A stretch of 64,000 bases of DNA from Kitasatospora sp. MAP12-44 (GCF_029892095.1 NZ_JARZAE010000004.1:5580001-5644000); one strand, 5' to 3'; positions 43,602-53,940 are shown, numbered from the stretch's first letter. Numbers and translations are program-made. Notes: a model not told the origin generated them from the sequence alone.

Positions 43602-43674
43602 GTCGGCCAGCAGGTCCGACTTGAGACAGACCGACGCGCCACCCCTCGCATGCCCTGGGCACGAGGGGTTTTTT
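43588..43674 (+). terminator. ilvB attenuator: pairing arms plus T-tailed terminator
   Basis: The terminator is CCCCTCG (43642-43648) with CGAGGGG (43662-43668), a short inner stem, and six T residues (43669-43674), a rare canonical intrinsic terminator in this genome. Just before it, 43631-43640 is an exact 10-bp complement of 43588-43597, which lies in the leader-peptide end. That pairing would be blocked or formed according to ribosome position and so govern termination. The rest of 43675-43835 is an untranslated leader without a gene. Confidence 0.85.
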
Positions 43675-43835
43675 GTTGCACTCATTCCGTTGGCACACCG
43701 TTGTACCGCCGGTCCTTTTCCCCCGAAAATGGGAGAAAGCGGACAGGCGCCCGGCGACCGGCCCGACCCGGCGCAGCCCCCGGCAGACCGAGGGCCTCAA
43801 GCCAGGGCCGACAGAATCCGAGAAGAGACAGGCAG

Positions 43836-45689
43836 ATGACTGAGCACACGGCATCCCCCCGCCGCGGGGACCACCCGGCCGCCCCGTCCCACGGCGCCCC
43901 GGTGGTGGTCGAGACGATGACCGGGGCGCAGTCGCTGATCCGCTCGCTTGAGGCCGTCGGCGCGGAGACCGTCTTCGGTATCCCGGGCGGGGCGATCCTC
44001 CCGGCCTACGACCCGCTGATGGACTCCGTCAAGGTCCGGCACATCCTGGTCCGGCACGAGCAGGGCGCCGGCCACGCGGCCACCGGCTACGCGCAGGCCA
44101 CCGGCAAGGTGGGCGTCTGCATGGCGACCTCCGGCCCGGGCGCGACCAACCTGGTCACCCCGATCGCCGACGCCTACATGGACTCCGTCCCGATCGTCGC
44201 GATCACCGGCCAGGTGGCCTCCAAGGCGATCGGCACCGACGCCTTCCAGGAGGCGGACATCTGCGGCATCACGATGCCGATCACCAAGCACAACTACCTG
44301 GTCACCGACCCGGCCGAGATCCCCCGGGTGATCGCCGAGGCCTTCCACATCGCCGCCACCGGCCGGCCGGGCCCGGTGCTGGTCGACATCGCCAAGGACG
44401 CCCTGCAGGCGACCACGGTCTTCCGCTGGCCCGTGGAGACCACGCTGCCCGGTTACCGCCCGGTCACCAAGCCGCACGCCAAGCAGATCCGCGAGGCCGC
44501 CAAGCTGCTGGTCAGTGCCAAGCGCCCGGTGCTGTACGTCGGCGGCGGGGTGCTCAAGGCGAATGCCACCGCCGAGCTGCGGATCCTGGCGGAGCTGACC
44601 GGCGCGCCGGTGGTCACCACCCTGATGGCGCTCGGCGCCTTCCCCGACAGCCACCCGCAGCACCTGGGCATGCCCGGCATGCACGGCAGCGTCCCGGCCG
44701 TCACCGCGCTGCAGAAGTCGGACCTGCTGTTCACCCTCGGCGCCCGCTTCGACGACCGGGTCACCGGCAAGCTGGACAGCTTCGCCCCGCTGGCCAAGGT
44801 CGTCCACGCGGACATCGACCCGGCCGAGATCGGCAAGAACCGCCCGGCCGACGTGCCGATCGTCGGCGACGCCCGCGAGGTGCTGGCCGACCTGATCGTC
44901 GCGGTCCAGGCCGAGCACGAGGCGGGCCACCGCGGCGACTACACCGACTGGTGGGTCAAGCTCAACGACTGGAAGAAGACCTACCCGCTGGGCTACGAGC
45001 CCGCCCCTGAGGGCGAGTTGTCGCCGCAGCAGGTGATCGAGCGGATCGGGCAGCTGGTCGGCTCGGACGCCGTCTACGCGGCGGGCGTCGGCCAGCACCA
45101 GATGTGGGCCTCGCAGTTCATCAGCTACGAGAAGCCCGCCACCTGGCTCAACTCCGGTGGCGCGGGCACCATGGGCTACGCCGTCCCCGCCGCGATGGGC
45201 GCCAAGGCCGGCCGGCCCGACCTCGCGGTCTGGGCGATCGACGGCGACGGCTGCTTCCAGATGACCAATCAGGAACTGGTCACCTGCGCGCTGAACAACC
45301 TGCCGATCAAGGTCGCCGTCATCAACAACGGCTCGCTGGGCATGGTCCGCCAGTGGCAGACCCTCTTCTACAACCAGCGCTACTCCAACACCGTGCTGCA
45401 CGCCGGTCCCGAGCACGACGGGATCGCGGCGCCGGCCCAGGGCACCCGGATCCCGGACTTCGTGCTGCTGGCCGAGGCGATGGGCTGCGTGGGTCTGCGC
45501 TGCGAGCGTCCGGAGGACCTGGATACGGTGATCAAGCAGGCGATGGAGATCAACGACCGCCCGGTGGTCATCGACTTCATCGTCCACCAGGACGCCATGG
45601 TCTGGCCGATGGTCGCGGCCGGCACCAGCAACGACGAGATCCTCTTCGCCCGGGGCATCCGCCCCGACTTCGGCGACGACCTCGACTGA
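43836..45689 (+). CDS. ilvB: Acetolactate synthase large subunit
   Basis: ThDP-, FAD- and Mg-dependent enzyme that condenses two pyruvates to acetolactate, or pyruvate and 2-ketobutyrate to acetohydroxybutyrate. The 617 residues show VFGIPGGAILPAYDPL with the catalytic glutamate RHEQGAGHAATGYA, the FAD domain, and the ThDP-binding IDGDGCFQMTNQEL with INN further on. ATG 43836 follows the attenuator. It begins the ilvB-ilvN-ilvC cluster; the regulatory subunit is next. Confidence 0.97.
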   Translation: MTEHTASPRRGDHPAAPSHGAPVVVETMTGAQSLIRSLEAVGAETVFGIPGGAILPAYDPLMDSVKVRHILVRHEQGAGHAATGYAQATGKVGVCMATSGPGATNLVTPIADAYMDSVPIVAITGQVASKAIGTDAFQEADICGITMPITKHNYLVTDPAEIPRVIAEAFHIAATGRPGPVLVDIAKDALQATTVFRWPVETTLPGYRPVTKPHAKQIREAAKLLVSAKRPVLYVGGGVLKANATAELRILAELTGAPVVTTLMALGAFPDSHPQHLGMPGMHGSVPAVTALQKSDLLFTLGARFDDRVTGKLDSFAPLAKVVHADIDPAEIGKNRPADVPIVGDAREVLADLIVAVQAEHEAGHRGDYTDWWVKLNDWKKTYPLGYEPAPEGELSPQQVIERIGQLVGSDAVYAAGVGQHQMWASQFISYEKPATWLNSGGAGTMGYAVPAAMGAKAGRPDLAVWAIDGDGCFQMTNQELVTCALNNLPIKVAVINNGSLGMVRQWQTLFYNQRYSNTVLHAGPEHDGIAAPAQGTRIPDFVLLAEAMGCVGLRCERPEDLDTVIKQAMEINDRPVVIDFIVHQDAMVWPMVAAGTSNDEILFARGIRPDFGDDLD

Positions 45690-45722
45690 CCCGCCCCTAC
45701 GACTGCGACTAAGGCTTACGGA

Positions 45723-46256
45723 ATGAGCATCATGTCCAAGCACACCCTCTCCGTCCTGGTCGAGAACAAGCCCGGCGTGCTCGCCCGCATCGCCGCCCTG
45801 TTCTCCCGTCGGGGCTTCAACATCGACTCCCTGGCGGTCGGTCCGACCGAGCACCCGGACATCTCCCGGATGACCATCGTGGTCAACGTCGAGGATCTCC
45901 CGCTGGAGCAGGTCACCAAGCAGCTCAACAAGCTGGTCAACGTGATAAAGATCGTCGAGCTCGACCAGTCCGCTGCGATCCAGCGGGAACTGGTCCTGGT
46001 GAAGGTCCGGGCGGACAACGAGACCCGGTCCCAGGTCGTCGAGATCGTGCAGCTCTTCCGCGCCAAGACCGTGGACGTGTCGCCGGACGCCGTGACCATC
46101 GAAGCGACCGGCAGCTCGGACAAGTTGGAGGCGATGCTGCGGATGCTGGAGCCGTTCGGCATCAAGGAACTCGTGCAGTCCGGTCTGGTGGCCATCGGGC
46201 GAGGCGCCCGTTCGATCACCGACCGCTCACTGCGCGCGCTCGACCGCAGCGCCTGA
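45723..46256 (+). CDS. ilvN: Acetolactate synthase small (regulatory) subunit
   Basis: Activates IlvB and confers feedback inhibition by valine. The 177 residues start with an ACT domain (KHTLSVLVENKPGVLARIAA), followed by NIDSLAVGPTEHPDISRMT, and end with the C-terminal regulatory domain. The start could be ATG 45723 (AAGG about eight bases away) or 45732; the first is chosen. It is 33 bases after ilvB and 111 bases before ilvC. Confidence 0.96.
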   Translation: MSIMSKHTLSVLVENKPGVLARIAALFSRRGFNIDSLAVGPTEHPDISRMTIVVNVEDLPLEQVTKQLNKLVNVIKIVELDQSAAIQRELVLVKVRADNETRSQVVEIVQLFRAKTVDVSPDAVTIEATGSSDKLEAMLRMLEPFGIKELVQSGLVAIGRGARSITDRSLRALDRSA

Positions 46257-46285
46257 CCGCGCCTGACAGCGGTCGTCTCACACCC

Positions 46286-46342
46286 TGGCGGATCCCGCCA
46301 CATCCCCATCACCGCGCGTACGGTAGCCATTGCACGTACGCG
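46286..46342. other. Two hairpins in the ilvN-ilvC gap
   Basis: First, TGGCGG-ATC-CCGCCA at 46286-46300 (six-bp stem). Second, CGCGTACG at 46315-46322 with CGTACGCG at 46335-46342 (eight-bp stem, 12-base loop), ending 26 bases before ilvC. They could tune ilvC expression or contain a protein site. No T tract is present. Confidence 0.5.
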
Positions 46343-46367
46343 ACATCACGCAAGGAGAAGTTCCACC

Positions 46368-47363
<996 letters not shown>

Positions 47364-47398
47364 AGCGTCCCACGAGCCTGAACCTCCAGGCTCCTGCG

Positions 47399-47432
47399 CG
47401 GGGGTTGGGTCCGGGCCCGGACCCAACCCCCG
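47399..47432. terminator. 34-base perfect palindrome after ilvC
   Basis: 47399-47415 and 47416-47432 are exact inverted complements (CGGGGGTTGGGTCCGGG and its reverse complement), 36 bases past ilvC. The loop must be formed from the centre bases. This is a strong terminator for the ilv operon, separating it from serA. Confidence 0.75.
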
Positions 47433-47653
47433 GGCTGTACACGGCGTCTGGTCTCGTGCGGGTGATTTCGCCGTACGGGCACAGGCGGAAACCCGGTACG
47501 TCGATAGACTCCCGAGTGCGCGTCAGGCCCACAGCGTCGTGCGTCTACCTACGCGGCATGCCACCTTCCCCCAAATGCCGGCCGGCATCACGTCGGCACG
47601 CCACCCACGTGCCCGTGGACCGGGGGAGCACCGGACAGTAAGGACAAACTGTC

Positions 47654-49255
47654 GTGAGCACTGTGACATCCAAGAACGCTGTTGTGCTGATCGCCGAAGA
47701 GCTGTCGCCTGCCACGGTCGACGCACTGGGCCCGGACTTCGACATCCGGCACTGCGACGGTGCGAACCGCACCGAGCTGCTGACCGCCATCGCGGACGCC
47801 GACGCGATCCTGATCCGCTCCGCCACCAAGGTCGACGCCGAGGCGCTGGCCGTGGCGAAGAAGCTCAGGGTGGTCGCGCGGGCCGGCGTCGGCCTGGACA
47901 ACGTCGACGTCGCCGCCGCCACCAAGGCCGGCGTGATGGTCGTCAACGCGCCGACCTCCAACATCGTGACGGCCGCCGAGCTCGCCTGCGGCCTGCTGAT
48001 CTCGGTCGCCCGCAACATCGCGCCCGCCAACTCCGCGCTCAAGCAGGGCGAGTGGAAGCGCAACAAGTACACCGGCGTCGAACTCTCCGAGAAGACCCTC
48101 GGCGTGGTGGGCCTGGGCCGGATCGGCGTGCTGGTCGCCCAGCGGATGTCCGCCTTCGGCATGAAGATCGTCGCCTACGACCCCTACATCCAGGCCGCCC
48201 GCGCGGCCCAGATGGGCGTCAAGCTGCTCTCGCTCGACGAGCTGCTCGAGGTCTCGGACTTCATCACCGTGCACCTGCCCAAGACCCCCGAGACGATCGG
48301 CCTGATCGGCGACGAGGCGCTGCACAAGGTCAAGCCGACCGTGCGGATCGTCAACGCCGCGCGCGGCGGCATCGTGGACGAGGCCGCGCTCGCCAGCGCC
48401 CTCAAGGAGGGCCGGGTGGCCGGCGCGGGCCTGGACGTCTACGCCAAGGAGCCGTGCACCGACTCCCCGCTCTTCAGCTTCGACAACGTGGTGGCCACCC
48501 CGCACCTGGGCGCCTCCACCGACGAGGCGCAGGAGAAGGCCGGTATCGCGGTCGCCAAGTCCGTACGCCTGGCGCTGGCCGGTGAGTTGGTGCCGGACGC
48601 GGTCAACGTGCAGGGCGGCGTGATCGCCGAGGACGTCCGTCCCGGCCTGCCGCTGGCCGAGAAGCTCGGCCGGATCTTCACCGCGCTGGCCGGCGAGGTC
48701 GCCGTCCGGCTCGATGTCGAGGTCCGCGGCGAGATCACCCAGCACGACGTCAAGGTGCTCGAACTCTCGGCGCTCAAGGGCGTGTTCGAGGATGTCGTGG
48801 CCGAGACGGTGTCCTATGTGAACGCGCCGCTGTTCGCCCAGGAGCGCGGCGTCGAGGTGCGGCTGACCACCAGCAGCGAGAGCCCCGAGCACCGCAATGT
48901 GATCACCGTGCGCGGCACGCTCGCGGACGGCGGCGAGGTCGCCATCTCCGGCACGCTCTCCGGCCCGAAGCAGCAGCAGAAGATCGTCGGCGTGGACGCC
49001 TTCGACGTGGATGTGGCGCTGACCGACCACATGGCCTTCTTCAAGTACGAGGACCGCCCCGGCGTGGTCGGCACGCTCGGCCGGATCCTCGGCGACGCGG
49101 GCATCAACATCGCCGGCATGCAGGTGGCCCGCGACGGCGAGACCAAGGACGCGCTGGCCTCGATCACGGTGGACAGCGAGATCTCCCAGGAGGTGCTCGC
49201 CGAGATCGCCACCGAGATCGGCGCCAAGTTCGCCCGCGGTGTCGACCTCGGCTGA
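47654..49255 (+). CDS. serA: D-3-phosphoglycerate dehydrogenase
   Basis: First committed enzyme of serine synthesis. The 533 residues match the long form with an extra domain. The N-terminus is VVLIAEELSPATVDAL. The NAD-binding motif is GVVGLGRIGVLVAQRM (about residues 148-163) and the catalytic region contains NAARGGIVDE. A 140-residue ASB domain follows, then a C-terminal ACT domain (KYEDRPGVVGTLGRILG) for feedback sensing. GTG 47654 is the start. The 290-base gap before it contains the palindrome noted above and a promoter-like AT-richer stretch near 47500. Confidence 0.97.
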   Translation: MSTVTSKNAVVLIAEELSPATVDALGPDFDIRHCDGANRTELLTAIADADAILIRSATKVDAEALAVAKKLRVVARAGVGLDNVDVAAATKAGVMVVNAPTSNIVTAAELACGLLISVARNIAPANSALKQGEWKRNKYTGVELSEKTLGVVGLGRIGVLVAQRMSAFGMKIVAYDPYIQAARAAQMGVKLLSLDELLEVSDFITVHLPKTPETIGLIGDEALHKVKPTVRIVNAARGGIVDEAALASALKEGRVAGAGLDVYAKEPCTDSPLFSFDNVVATPHLGASTDEAQEKAGIAVAKSVRLALAGELVPDAVNVQGGVIAEDVRPGLPLAEKLGRIFTALAGEVAVRLDVEVRGEITQHDVKVLELSALKGVFEDVVAETVSYVNAPLFAQERGVEVRLTTSSESPEHRNVITVRGTLADGGEVAISGTLSGPKQQQKIVGVDAFDVDVALTDHMAFFKYEDRPGVVGTLGRILGDAGINIAGMQVARDGETKDALASITVDSEISQEVLAEIATEIGAKFARGVDLG

Positions 49256-49561
49256 CCCCGCCAGGCCCATGCCCGAGGCCCGGACCCCCTGCTGCCAGGG
49301 GGTCCGGGCCTCCCGCGTTCCGGATCCGGAGGCCCGCGTCTCAGATAGTAGGAAATCCGAGTAGTTGTGCAGACAGCCGCTGACCTCCGGCGTAACGTAA
49401 AACATGCCACACGGTCAGCCCGTCCTCCCGGCCCCACCATCCGCCCGGAGCCCGCGGCCCGTGCGCGCCTACGCACTGTGGCGGGCGACCCCCGCCAGGC
49501 GTATCCCCCTCCTCACCTTTCACATGGCACCCGTGCGTGCCCATGAACCCAGGAGTCCGGT
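49256..49561. other. Gap of 306 bases after serA
   Basis: Contains the serA terminator hairpin (49275-49312) and, from about 49340 to 49405, an AT-richer stretch (AGATAGTAGGAAATCC, then CGTAACGTAAAACATG) that probably holds the promoter of the small ORF at 49562. I see no other gene. Confidence 0.45.
49275..49312 (+). terminator. Terminator hairpin after serA
   Basis: Perfect 16-bp stem: 49275-49290 (GAGGCCCGGACCCCCT) pairs with 49297-49312 around a six-base loop (GCTGCC), 19 bases past the serA stop. Confidence 0.8.
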
Positions 49562-49732
49562 ATGCCCCCCACCGCAGACCTGATCACCCACCGCGACCGC
49601 ACCCCCGCCTCCGCCGCGGAGCCCGCCCGCCGCAGGCGCCGCCGCAGCGAGCCGAACGTCTTCGCCGCCGCCGCCCTGCAGCGCGCCCTCGACCGCCGCG
49701 ACAACGGCGGCGTCACCGGCCACCTCGGCTGA
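49562..49732 (+). CDS. 56-residue basic protein, conserved-looking small ORF
   Basis: ATG 49562 has AGGAG seven bases upstream. The protein is PTADLITHRDRTPASAAEP then a run of arginines, then EPNVFAAAALQRALDRRDNG and a short glycine-rich end. The FAAAALQRALDRRD segment would form an amphipathic helix. It is short and easily missed, and its last 20 bases overlap the convergent YfhO-like gene. The good ribosome site and G/C-ending codons suggest a real gene. No function can be given. Confidence 0.6.
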   Translation: MPPTADLITHRDRTPASAAEPARRRRRRSEPNVFAAAALQRALDRRDNGGVTGHLG

Positions 49733-52154
49733 GCCTCCTGCCGCGTAGCCGGCTGGCGACCGCCACTGCGAGCAGCACCGCGGCCGCCCCCGCGCTCACC
49801 GTCAGCCCGTCCGCCAGGCCGGGCTGACGGTAGCGACAGGCCACCCGCGAGGCGCCCGCGCCCAGCGGCACGGCCAGCAACCCCTCGGCCGACAGCGGCG
49901 TCCGCTGCCGGCCGCCGTCCACCGCGCAGCTCCAGCCGGTGACCACCGGCAGTGCGAACAGGGCCGTCCCGGTGCTCCCGGGCGGCAGCACCGCGCTGAT
50001 CGTGTGGCCGCCCGCGCGGACCGCCACCGCTCCACCGGCCGTCAGCCGGCCCACCGCGGCGGCCAGCGCGCCGGCGTCCAGGCAGGCCACCGGCAGCGCC
50101 GGGACCTGGCTGGCGATACCGCTGCGCAGCTCCAACCGGATCCGCCCGTCGGCGGGGACGGCGCCCAGCGGGTGGATCGGCATCGCCGTCGCGTTCTGCT
50201 GCCCGGCGCCGGCGAACGAGCCGCCCGGACCGGTCACCGTCCCCGCGAACCACGGGCCGTAGAAGTACGCGGCGCTGCCCGGGGTGCAGCTCGCGGTGAA
50301 GCCGGTCGCGGCGGCGCCCGACGCGGTGGCCGGGATCGACCAGCCGCTGCTGCCGTGATCGCTCGGCGCCGGGGCGCCGAACGGCTGCGGCGCCGGGATC
50401 TGGTAGACCGTCGAGCCGAGCAGCGCCTGCTGGCGCGACCAGACCGACGAGGTGTCCAGCGCCGTCGCCCCGTGCACGGTCACCAGCGGCGGGGCGGTCA
50501 GCCGCCGCAGCACGAGCTGCTGGTCCAGCGAGCCGGTCACCGCGAACAGCGCCTGGCCGACCGGGTCCGCCAGGCTGAGCGTCTGCTGCCCCTGCCGGTA
50601 CCACCCGGCGCCCAGCGCGTGCAGGGTCTGCGCGGTGAGGGCGGGCAGGTAGCCGCTCTCGTATCCGCCGCCCTGACCACCGATCAGCAGCGGGTCGTTG
50701 CCGGTGAACTCGTGCGGCCCGGGATCGGTGCGCCCGGCCGGCCAGTGGTCCGCGTCGCGGATCAGCCGGTACGCGGCGCGCACCTGTGCGCCGTCCGGCG
50801 GCCGCGGGTGCGCCGGCCGCGCCGTCACGCAGCAGGCCGTCCAGCTCGATCCGGCCGCCACCACACAGGTCAGTGCCACCGCCGCCACCGCGGTCTCCCG
50901 CCGGGTGCCGCGCGAGAGCAGCCATAGCGCGCCCACCAGCACCGGCACCCCGACGCCCAGCAGCACCCAGGTGATCGGCCGCGCCGAGCCGCGCCCGTGC
51001 GCCAGCACGGCCAGCGCCGCCACCCCCGCCACCCCGCCGGCCAGCGCCAGCAGGTCCGGCCGCCGGGACAGGCAGCTCCAGGCCACCATGGTCAGCAGCC
51101 CGCCGAGCACGAAGGTCGACCGGTACGGGTTGCCCTCGGGCGCGGTCGCCACGTGCCAGAGCAGCACCATCGGCCGCCAGACGAAGGCGAGCGCGACCAG
51201 CACCAGCAGCAGGCACCAGCCGATCCGCTCGCGCACCGGCACCGCGCGGTGGAACGGCAGCGCCGCCACCAGCAGCAGGCCCGGCACGCCGACGAAGACG
51301 TTCGGCAGCGCCCGGCCGGACCGGCCGCCCGGCAGCGCCTGGGCCAGGTAGTCGGTGAACCCCGGGGTGGCGGGCCGGAACACCGTCACCGGCTGGGCCG
51401 CCTGCCCGGCCCGGAAGGTCACCAGCAGCACGGGCGCGGTCAGCCCCACCCCCACCGCCGTCATGGCCACCGCCCGGCCCAGCGAGCGCAGCCGGGCCCG
51501 CGGCGCGGGCCCCGCCAGCGCCAGCCGCAGGAGCAGCAGCAGGCCGGCGCCCAGGCTCGCCGCCAGGGCGGTGTAGAAGTCACCGGCCCAGGCCGCCGCG
51601 ACGCAGAGCGTGCCCAGCACCCACCGCTCGCGGCGCAGGCACCAGTCGAAGGCCAGGCAGATCAGCGGCAGCGAGACCAGCCCCCACAGCCAGGCCGGCG
51701 TGCCCGCGCCGTCGACCAGCGCCCAGGCGCACAGCCCGTACCCGACGGCGAGCAGCGCCCGCAGCCACGGCGGACCGGGCTGCAGCCGGCCGAGGAAGAC
51801 GGTCATCAGGGCGGTGCCCAGGCCGATGCTCAGCAGGGTCGTCAGGAACACCGCCACCGCGGCCCCGCTGCGTGGCAGCAGCGCGACCAGCCAGCTGAAC
51901 GGGTTGAGGAGGGAGGTGAACAGGTCGGGCAGGAACGGCACCCCGTAGCCGCTGCCCCAGCTGAAGAGCAGATCGCCGGAGGTGTTCCCGTGCAGCAGGT
52001 CCCACAGGTGCGCGTACAGCGGCACGAACCGCTCCGCCGGCCCGGCCCGCCCCCCGAACGGGTAAGTCCCCCGCAGCGCGAGCGCCAGCGCGTACGCCCC
52101 CATCGCCAGCCCGGCCGCCCCCGCGGCAGCCCGAGATTCCCGCATGCCGCTCAT
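49713..52154 (-). CDS. YfhO-family polytopic membrane protein
   Basis: A 813-residue membrane protein with about a dozen helices in the first half and a large extracytoplasmic C-terminal part, ending with a last helix (LTVSAGAAAVLLAVAVASRL). The N-terminal GTYPFGGRAGPAERFVPLYA and the DLLHGNTSGDLLFSWGSGYG with a following LPDLFTSLLNPFSW are typical of YfhO-like proteins, linked to glycosyltransferase-type fold GT-C and lipoteichoic-acid glycosylation in Firmicutes. Role here is unknown. ATG 52145 (three codons in) has better ribosome spacing than 52154. It is divergent from the Uma2 gene. Confidence 0.82.
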   Translation of the reverse strand: MSGMRESRAAAGAAGLAMGAYALALALRGTYPFGGRAGPAERFVPLYAHLWDLLHGNTSGDLLFSWGSGYGVPFLPDLFTSLLNPFSWLVALLPRSGAAVAVFLTTLLSIGLGTALMTVFLGRLQPGPPWLRALLAVGYGLCAWALVDGAGTPAWLWGLVSLPLICLAFDWCLRRERWVLGTLCVAAAWAGDFYTALAASLGAGLLLLLRLALAGPAPRARLRSLGRAVAMTAVGVGLTAPVLLVTFRAGQAAQPVTVFRPATPGFTDYLAQALPGGRSGRALPNVFVGVPGLLLVAALPFHRAVPVRERIGWCLLLVLVALAFVWRPMVLLWHVATAPEGNPYRSTFVLGGLLTMVAWSCLSRRPDLLALAGGVAGVAALAVLAHGRGSARPITWVLLGVGVPVLVGALWLLSRGTRRETAVAAVALTCVVAAGSSWTACCVTARPAHPRPPDGAQVRAAYRLIRDADHWPAGRTDPGPHEFTGNDPLLIGGQGGGYESGYLPALTAQTLHALGAGWYRQGQQTLSLADPVGQALFAVTGSLDQQLVLRRLTAPPLVTVHGATALDTSSVWSRQQALLGSTVYQIPAPQPFGAPAPSDHGSSGWSIPATASGAAATGFTASCTPGSAAYFYGPWFAGTVTGPGGSFAGAGQQNATAMPIHPLGAVPADGRIRLELRSGIASQVPALPVACLDAGALAAAVGRLTAGGAVAVRAGGHTISAVLPPGSTGTALFALPVVTGWSCAVDGGRQRTPLSAEGLLAVPLGAGASRVACRYRQPGLADGLTVSAGAAAVLLAVAVASRLRGRRLSRGGR

Positions 52155-52208
52155 CCTGCCGCCCCGCCCCGTCAGCGCCCTGGCGCCAACCGCACCCGTT
52201 CGGGTGAT

Positions 52209-52246
52209 CTGAACCGGATCGCGCTGGGTAACCTGAACTGGATCGC
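52209..52246 (+). repeat. 14-bp direct repeat before the first Uma2 gene
   Basis: CTGAACCGGATCGC (52209-52222) and CTGAACTGGATCGC (52233-52246) match at 13 of 14 bases with a 24-base period, just ahead of ATG 52271. A pair of protein sites two helical turns apart is possible. Confidence 0.35.
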
Positions 52247-52270
52247 CAGAATCTCCTCGTGGGAGTAATC

Positions 52271-52840
52271 ATGAGCGTCGCACCGCAGCCAGAGTGGCCT
52301 CAGCCCCCGGTGGGCGGCTGGACGGCCGAGGACCTGGACCGGCTCCCGAATCTGCCTCCGCACACGGAGCTGATCGACGGGAGTCTGGTTTTCGTGAGTC
52401 CGCAGATGATTTTTCACATGCGCATGATGCGTCTGCTGGAATTCGGTCTGCTCGCGGCCGTCCCGGCCGGGTGGGACGTGCTTCGGGAGATCACCATCGT
52501 CCTGGGCAAGCGCAATCGTCCCGAGCCCGATCTGATGGTGGTCCGGCAGTCGGCGCTCGCGGGCCTGACGCAGACCTCGGTCGCTCCCGAGGACGTCCTG
52601 CTGGCCGTCGAGGTGGTCTCTCCCGACTCCGTCGAGCGCGACCGGGAGGTCAAGCCCCGCAAGTACGCGGCTGCGGGTATCCAGTACTACTGGCGGGTCG
52701 AGAACGACGAGGGCAAGCCCGTGATCTACACCTACGAGGTCGATCCGGCCACGAAGGTCTACGCGCCGACCGGCGTCCACCGGGGCGCCCTCAAAGCCGC
52801 TCACCCGTTCCCCGTCGAGGTCTCGCTCGACCTGAGCTGA
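52271..52840 (+). CDS. Uma2-family restriction-endonuclease-like protein, first copy
   Basis: 189 residues with the PD-(D/E)XK core of the Uma2 family: an early ELIDGSLVFVSPQ, EPDLMVV at about residue 83, then AVEVVSPDSVERDREVKPRK with the E-x-K pair, and AAGIQYYWRVE. ATG 52271 has GGGAG about five bases upstream; an in-frame GTG at 52259 is possible. Streptomycetes carry many such genes, of unknown biological role. It is followed by leuB after 62 bases. Confidence 0.87.
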   Translation: MSVAPQPEWPQPPVGGWTAEDLDRLPNLPPHTELIDGSLVFVSPQMIFHMRMMRLLEFGLLAAVPAGWDVLREITIVLGKRNRPEPDLMVVRQSALAGLTQTSVAPEDVLLAVEVVSPDSVERDREVKPRKYAAAGIQYYWRVENDEGKPVIYTYEVDPATKVYAPTGVHRGALKAAHPFPVEVSLDLS

Positions 52841-52902
52841 TCACCCGTCCGCATCATGGACATGAGGTGTCAGTCTCTGGGACGCGGAGTAGGGTTCCGG
52901 CC

Positions 52903-53940
52903 ATGTCTCGCAGCCTTCGTCTTGCAGTGATCCCCGGTGACGGCATCGGCCAGGAAGTGGTGGCCGAGGGCCTCAAGGTCCTTGCCGCGGCCCTTCCCGC
53001 CGATGTCAAGGTCGAGACGACCGAGTACGACCTCGGCGCCCGGCGCTACCACGCGACCGGCGAGACCCTCCCGGACAGCGTGCTGGCCGAGCTCAAGACC
53101 CAGGACGCGATCCTGCTCGGCGCGATCGGCGACCCGTCCGTGCCGTCCGGAGTGCTGGAGCGCGGGCTGCTGCTGAAGCTGCGGTTCGCCTTCGACCACC
53201 ACATCAACCTGCGCCCGGGCAAGCTCTTCCCCGGCGTGGCCTCCCCGCTGGCCGGCAGCCCGGCCATCGACTTCGTGGTGGTCCGCGAGGGCACCGAGGG
53301 CCCGTACGTCGGCAACGGCGGCTCGCTGCGCACCGGGACCGAGCACGAGGTGGCCACCGAGGTCAGCCTCAACACGGCCTTCGGCATCGAGCGGGTCGTC
53401 CGCGACGCCTACCGCCGCGCCGCCGCCCGCCCGCGCAAGAAGCTCACCCTGGTCCACAAGAACAACGTGCTGGTGCACGCCGGCCACCTGTGGACCCGGA
53501 TCTTCCAGCAGGTCGGCCAGGAGTTCCCCGAGGTCAGCACCGACTACCTGCACGTGGACGCGGCGACGATCTTCTTCGTCACGCAGCCCGAGCGGTTCGA
53601 CGTGATCGTCACCGACAACCTGTTCGGCGACATCCTCACCGACCTGGCCGCCGCCGTCACCGGTGGCATCGGCCTGGCGGCGAGCGGCAACATCAATCCG
53701 TCGGGCGCGTTCCCGTCGATGTTCGAGCCGGTGCACGGCTCGGCCCCCGACATCGCCGGCCAGGGCAAGGCCGACCCGACCGCGACCGTGCTCTCCGTCG
53801 CGATGCTGCTCGACCACCTCGGCTTCACCACCGAGGCGGCGGCCGTCGAGGCGGCTGTCGCGGCCGACCTCGCCGAGCGCACCGGCACCCGCACCACCTC
53901 GCAGGTCGGCGACGCGCTCGCCGCCCGAGTATCCGGCTGA
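52903..53940 (+). CDS. leuB: 3-isopropylmalate dehydrogenase
   Basis: NAD-dependent decarboxylating dehydrogenase of leucine synthesis, 345 residues. Motifs are IPGDGIGQEVVAEGLKVL, VVREGTEGPYVG, and the NAD/Mg region VTDNLFGDILTDLAAAVTGG with IGLAASGNI and EPVHGSAPDIAG. It follows the first Uma2 gene and is followed by ilvE after 141 bases that contain a hairpin and a possible mini-ORF. The start is ATG 52903. Confidence 0.96.
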   Translation: MSRSLRLAVIPGDGIGQEVVAEGLKVLAAALPADVKVETTEYDLGARRYHATGETLPDSVLAELKTQDAILLGAIGDPSVPSGVLERGLLLKLRFAFDHHINLRPGKLFPGVASPLAGSPAIDFVVVREGTEGPYVGNGGSLRTGTEHEVATEVSLNTAFGIERVVRDAYRRAAARPRKKLTLVHKNNVLVHAGHLWTRIFQQVGQEFPEVSTDYLHVDAATIFFVTQPERFDVIVTDNLFGDILTDLAAAVTGGIGLAASGNINPSGAFPSMFEPVHGSAPDIAGQGKADPTATVLSVAMLLDHLGFTTEAAAVEAAVAADLAERTGTRTTSQVGDALAARVSG

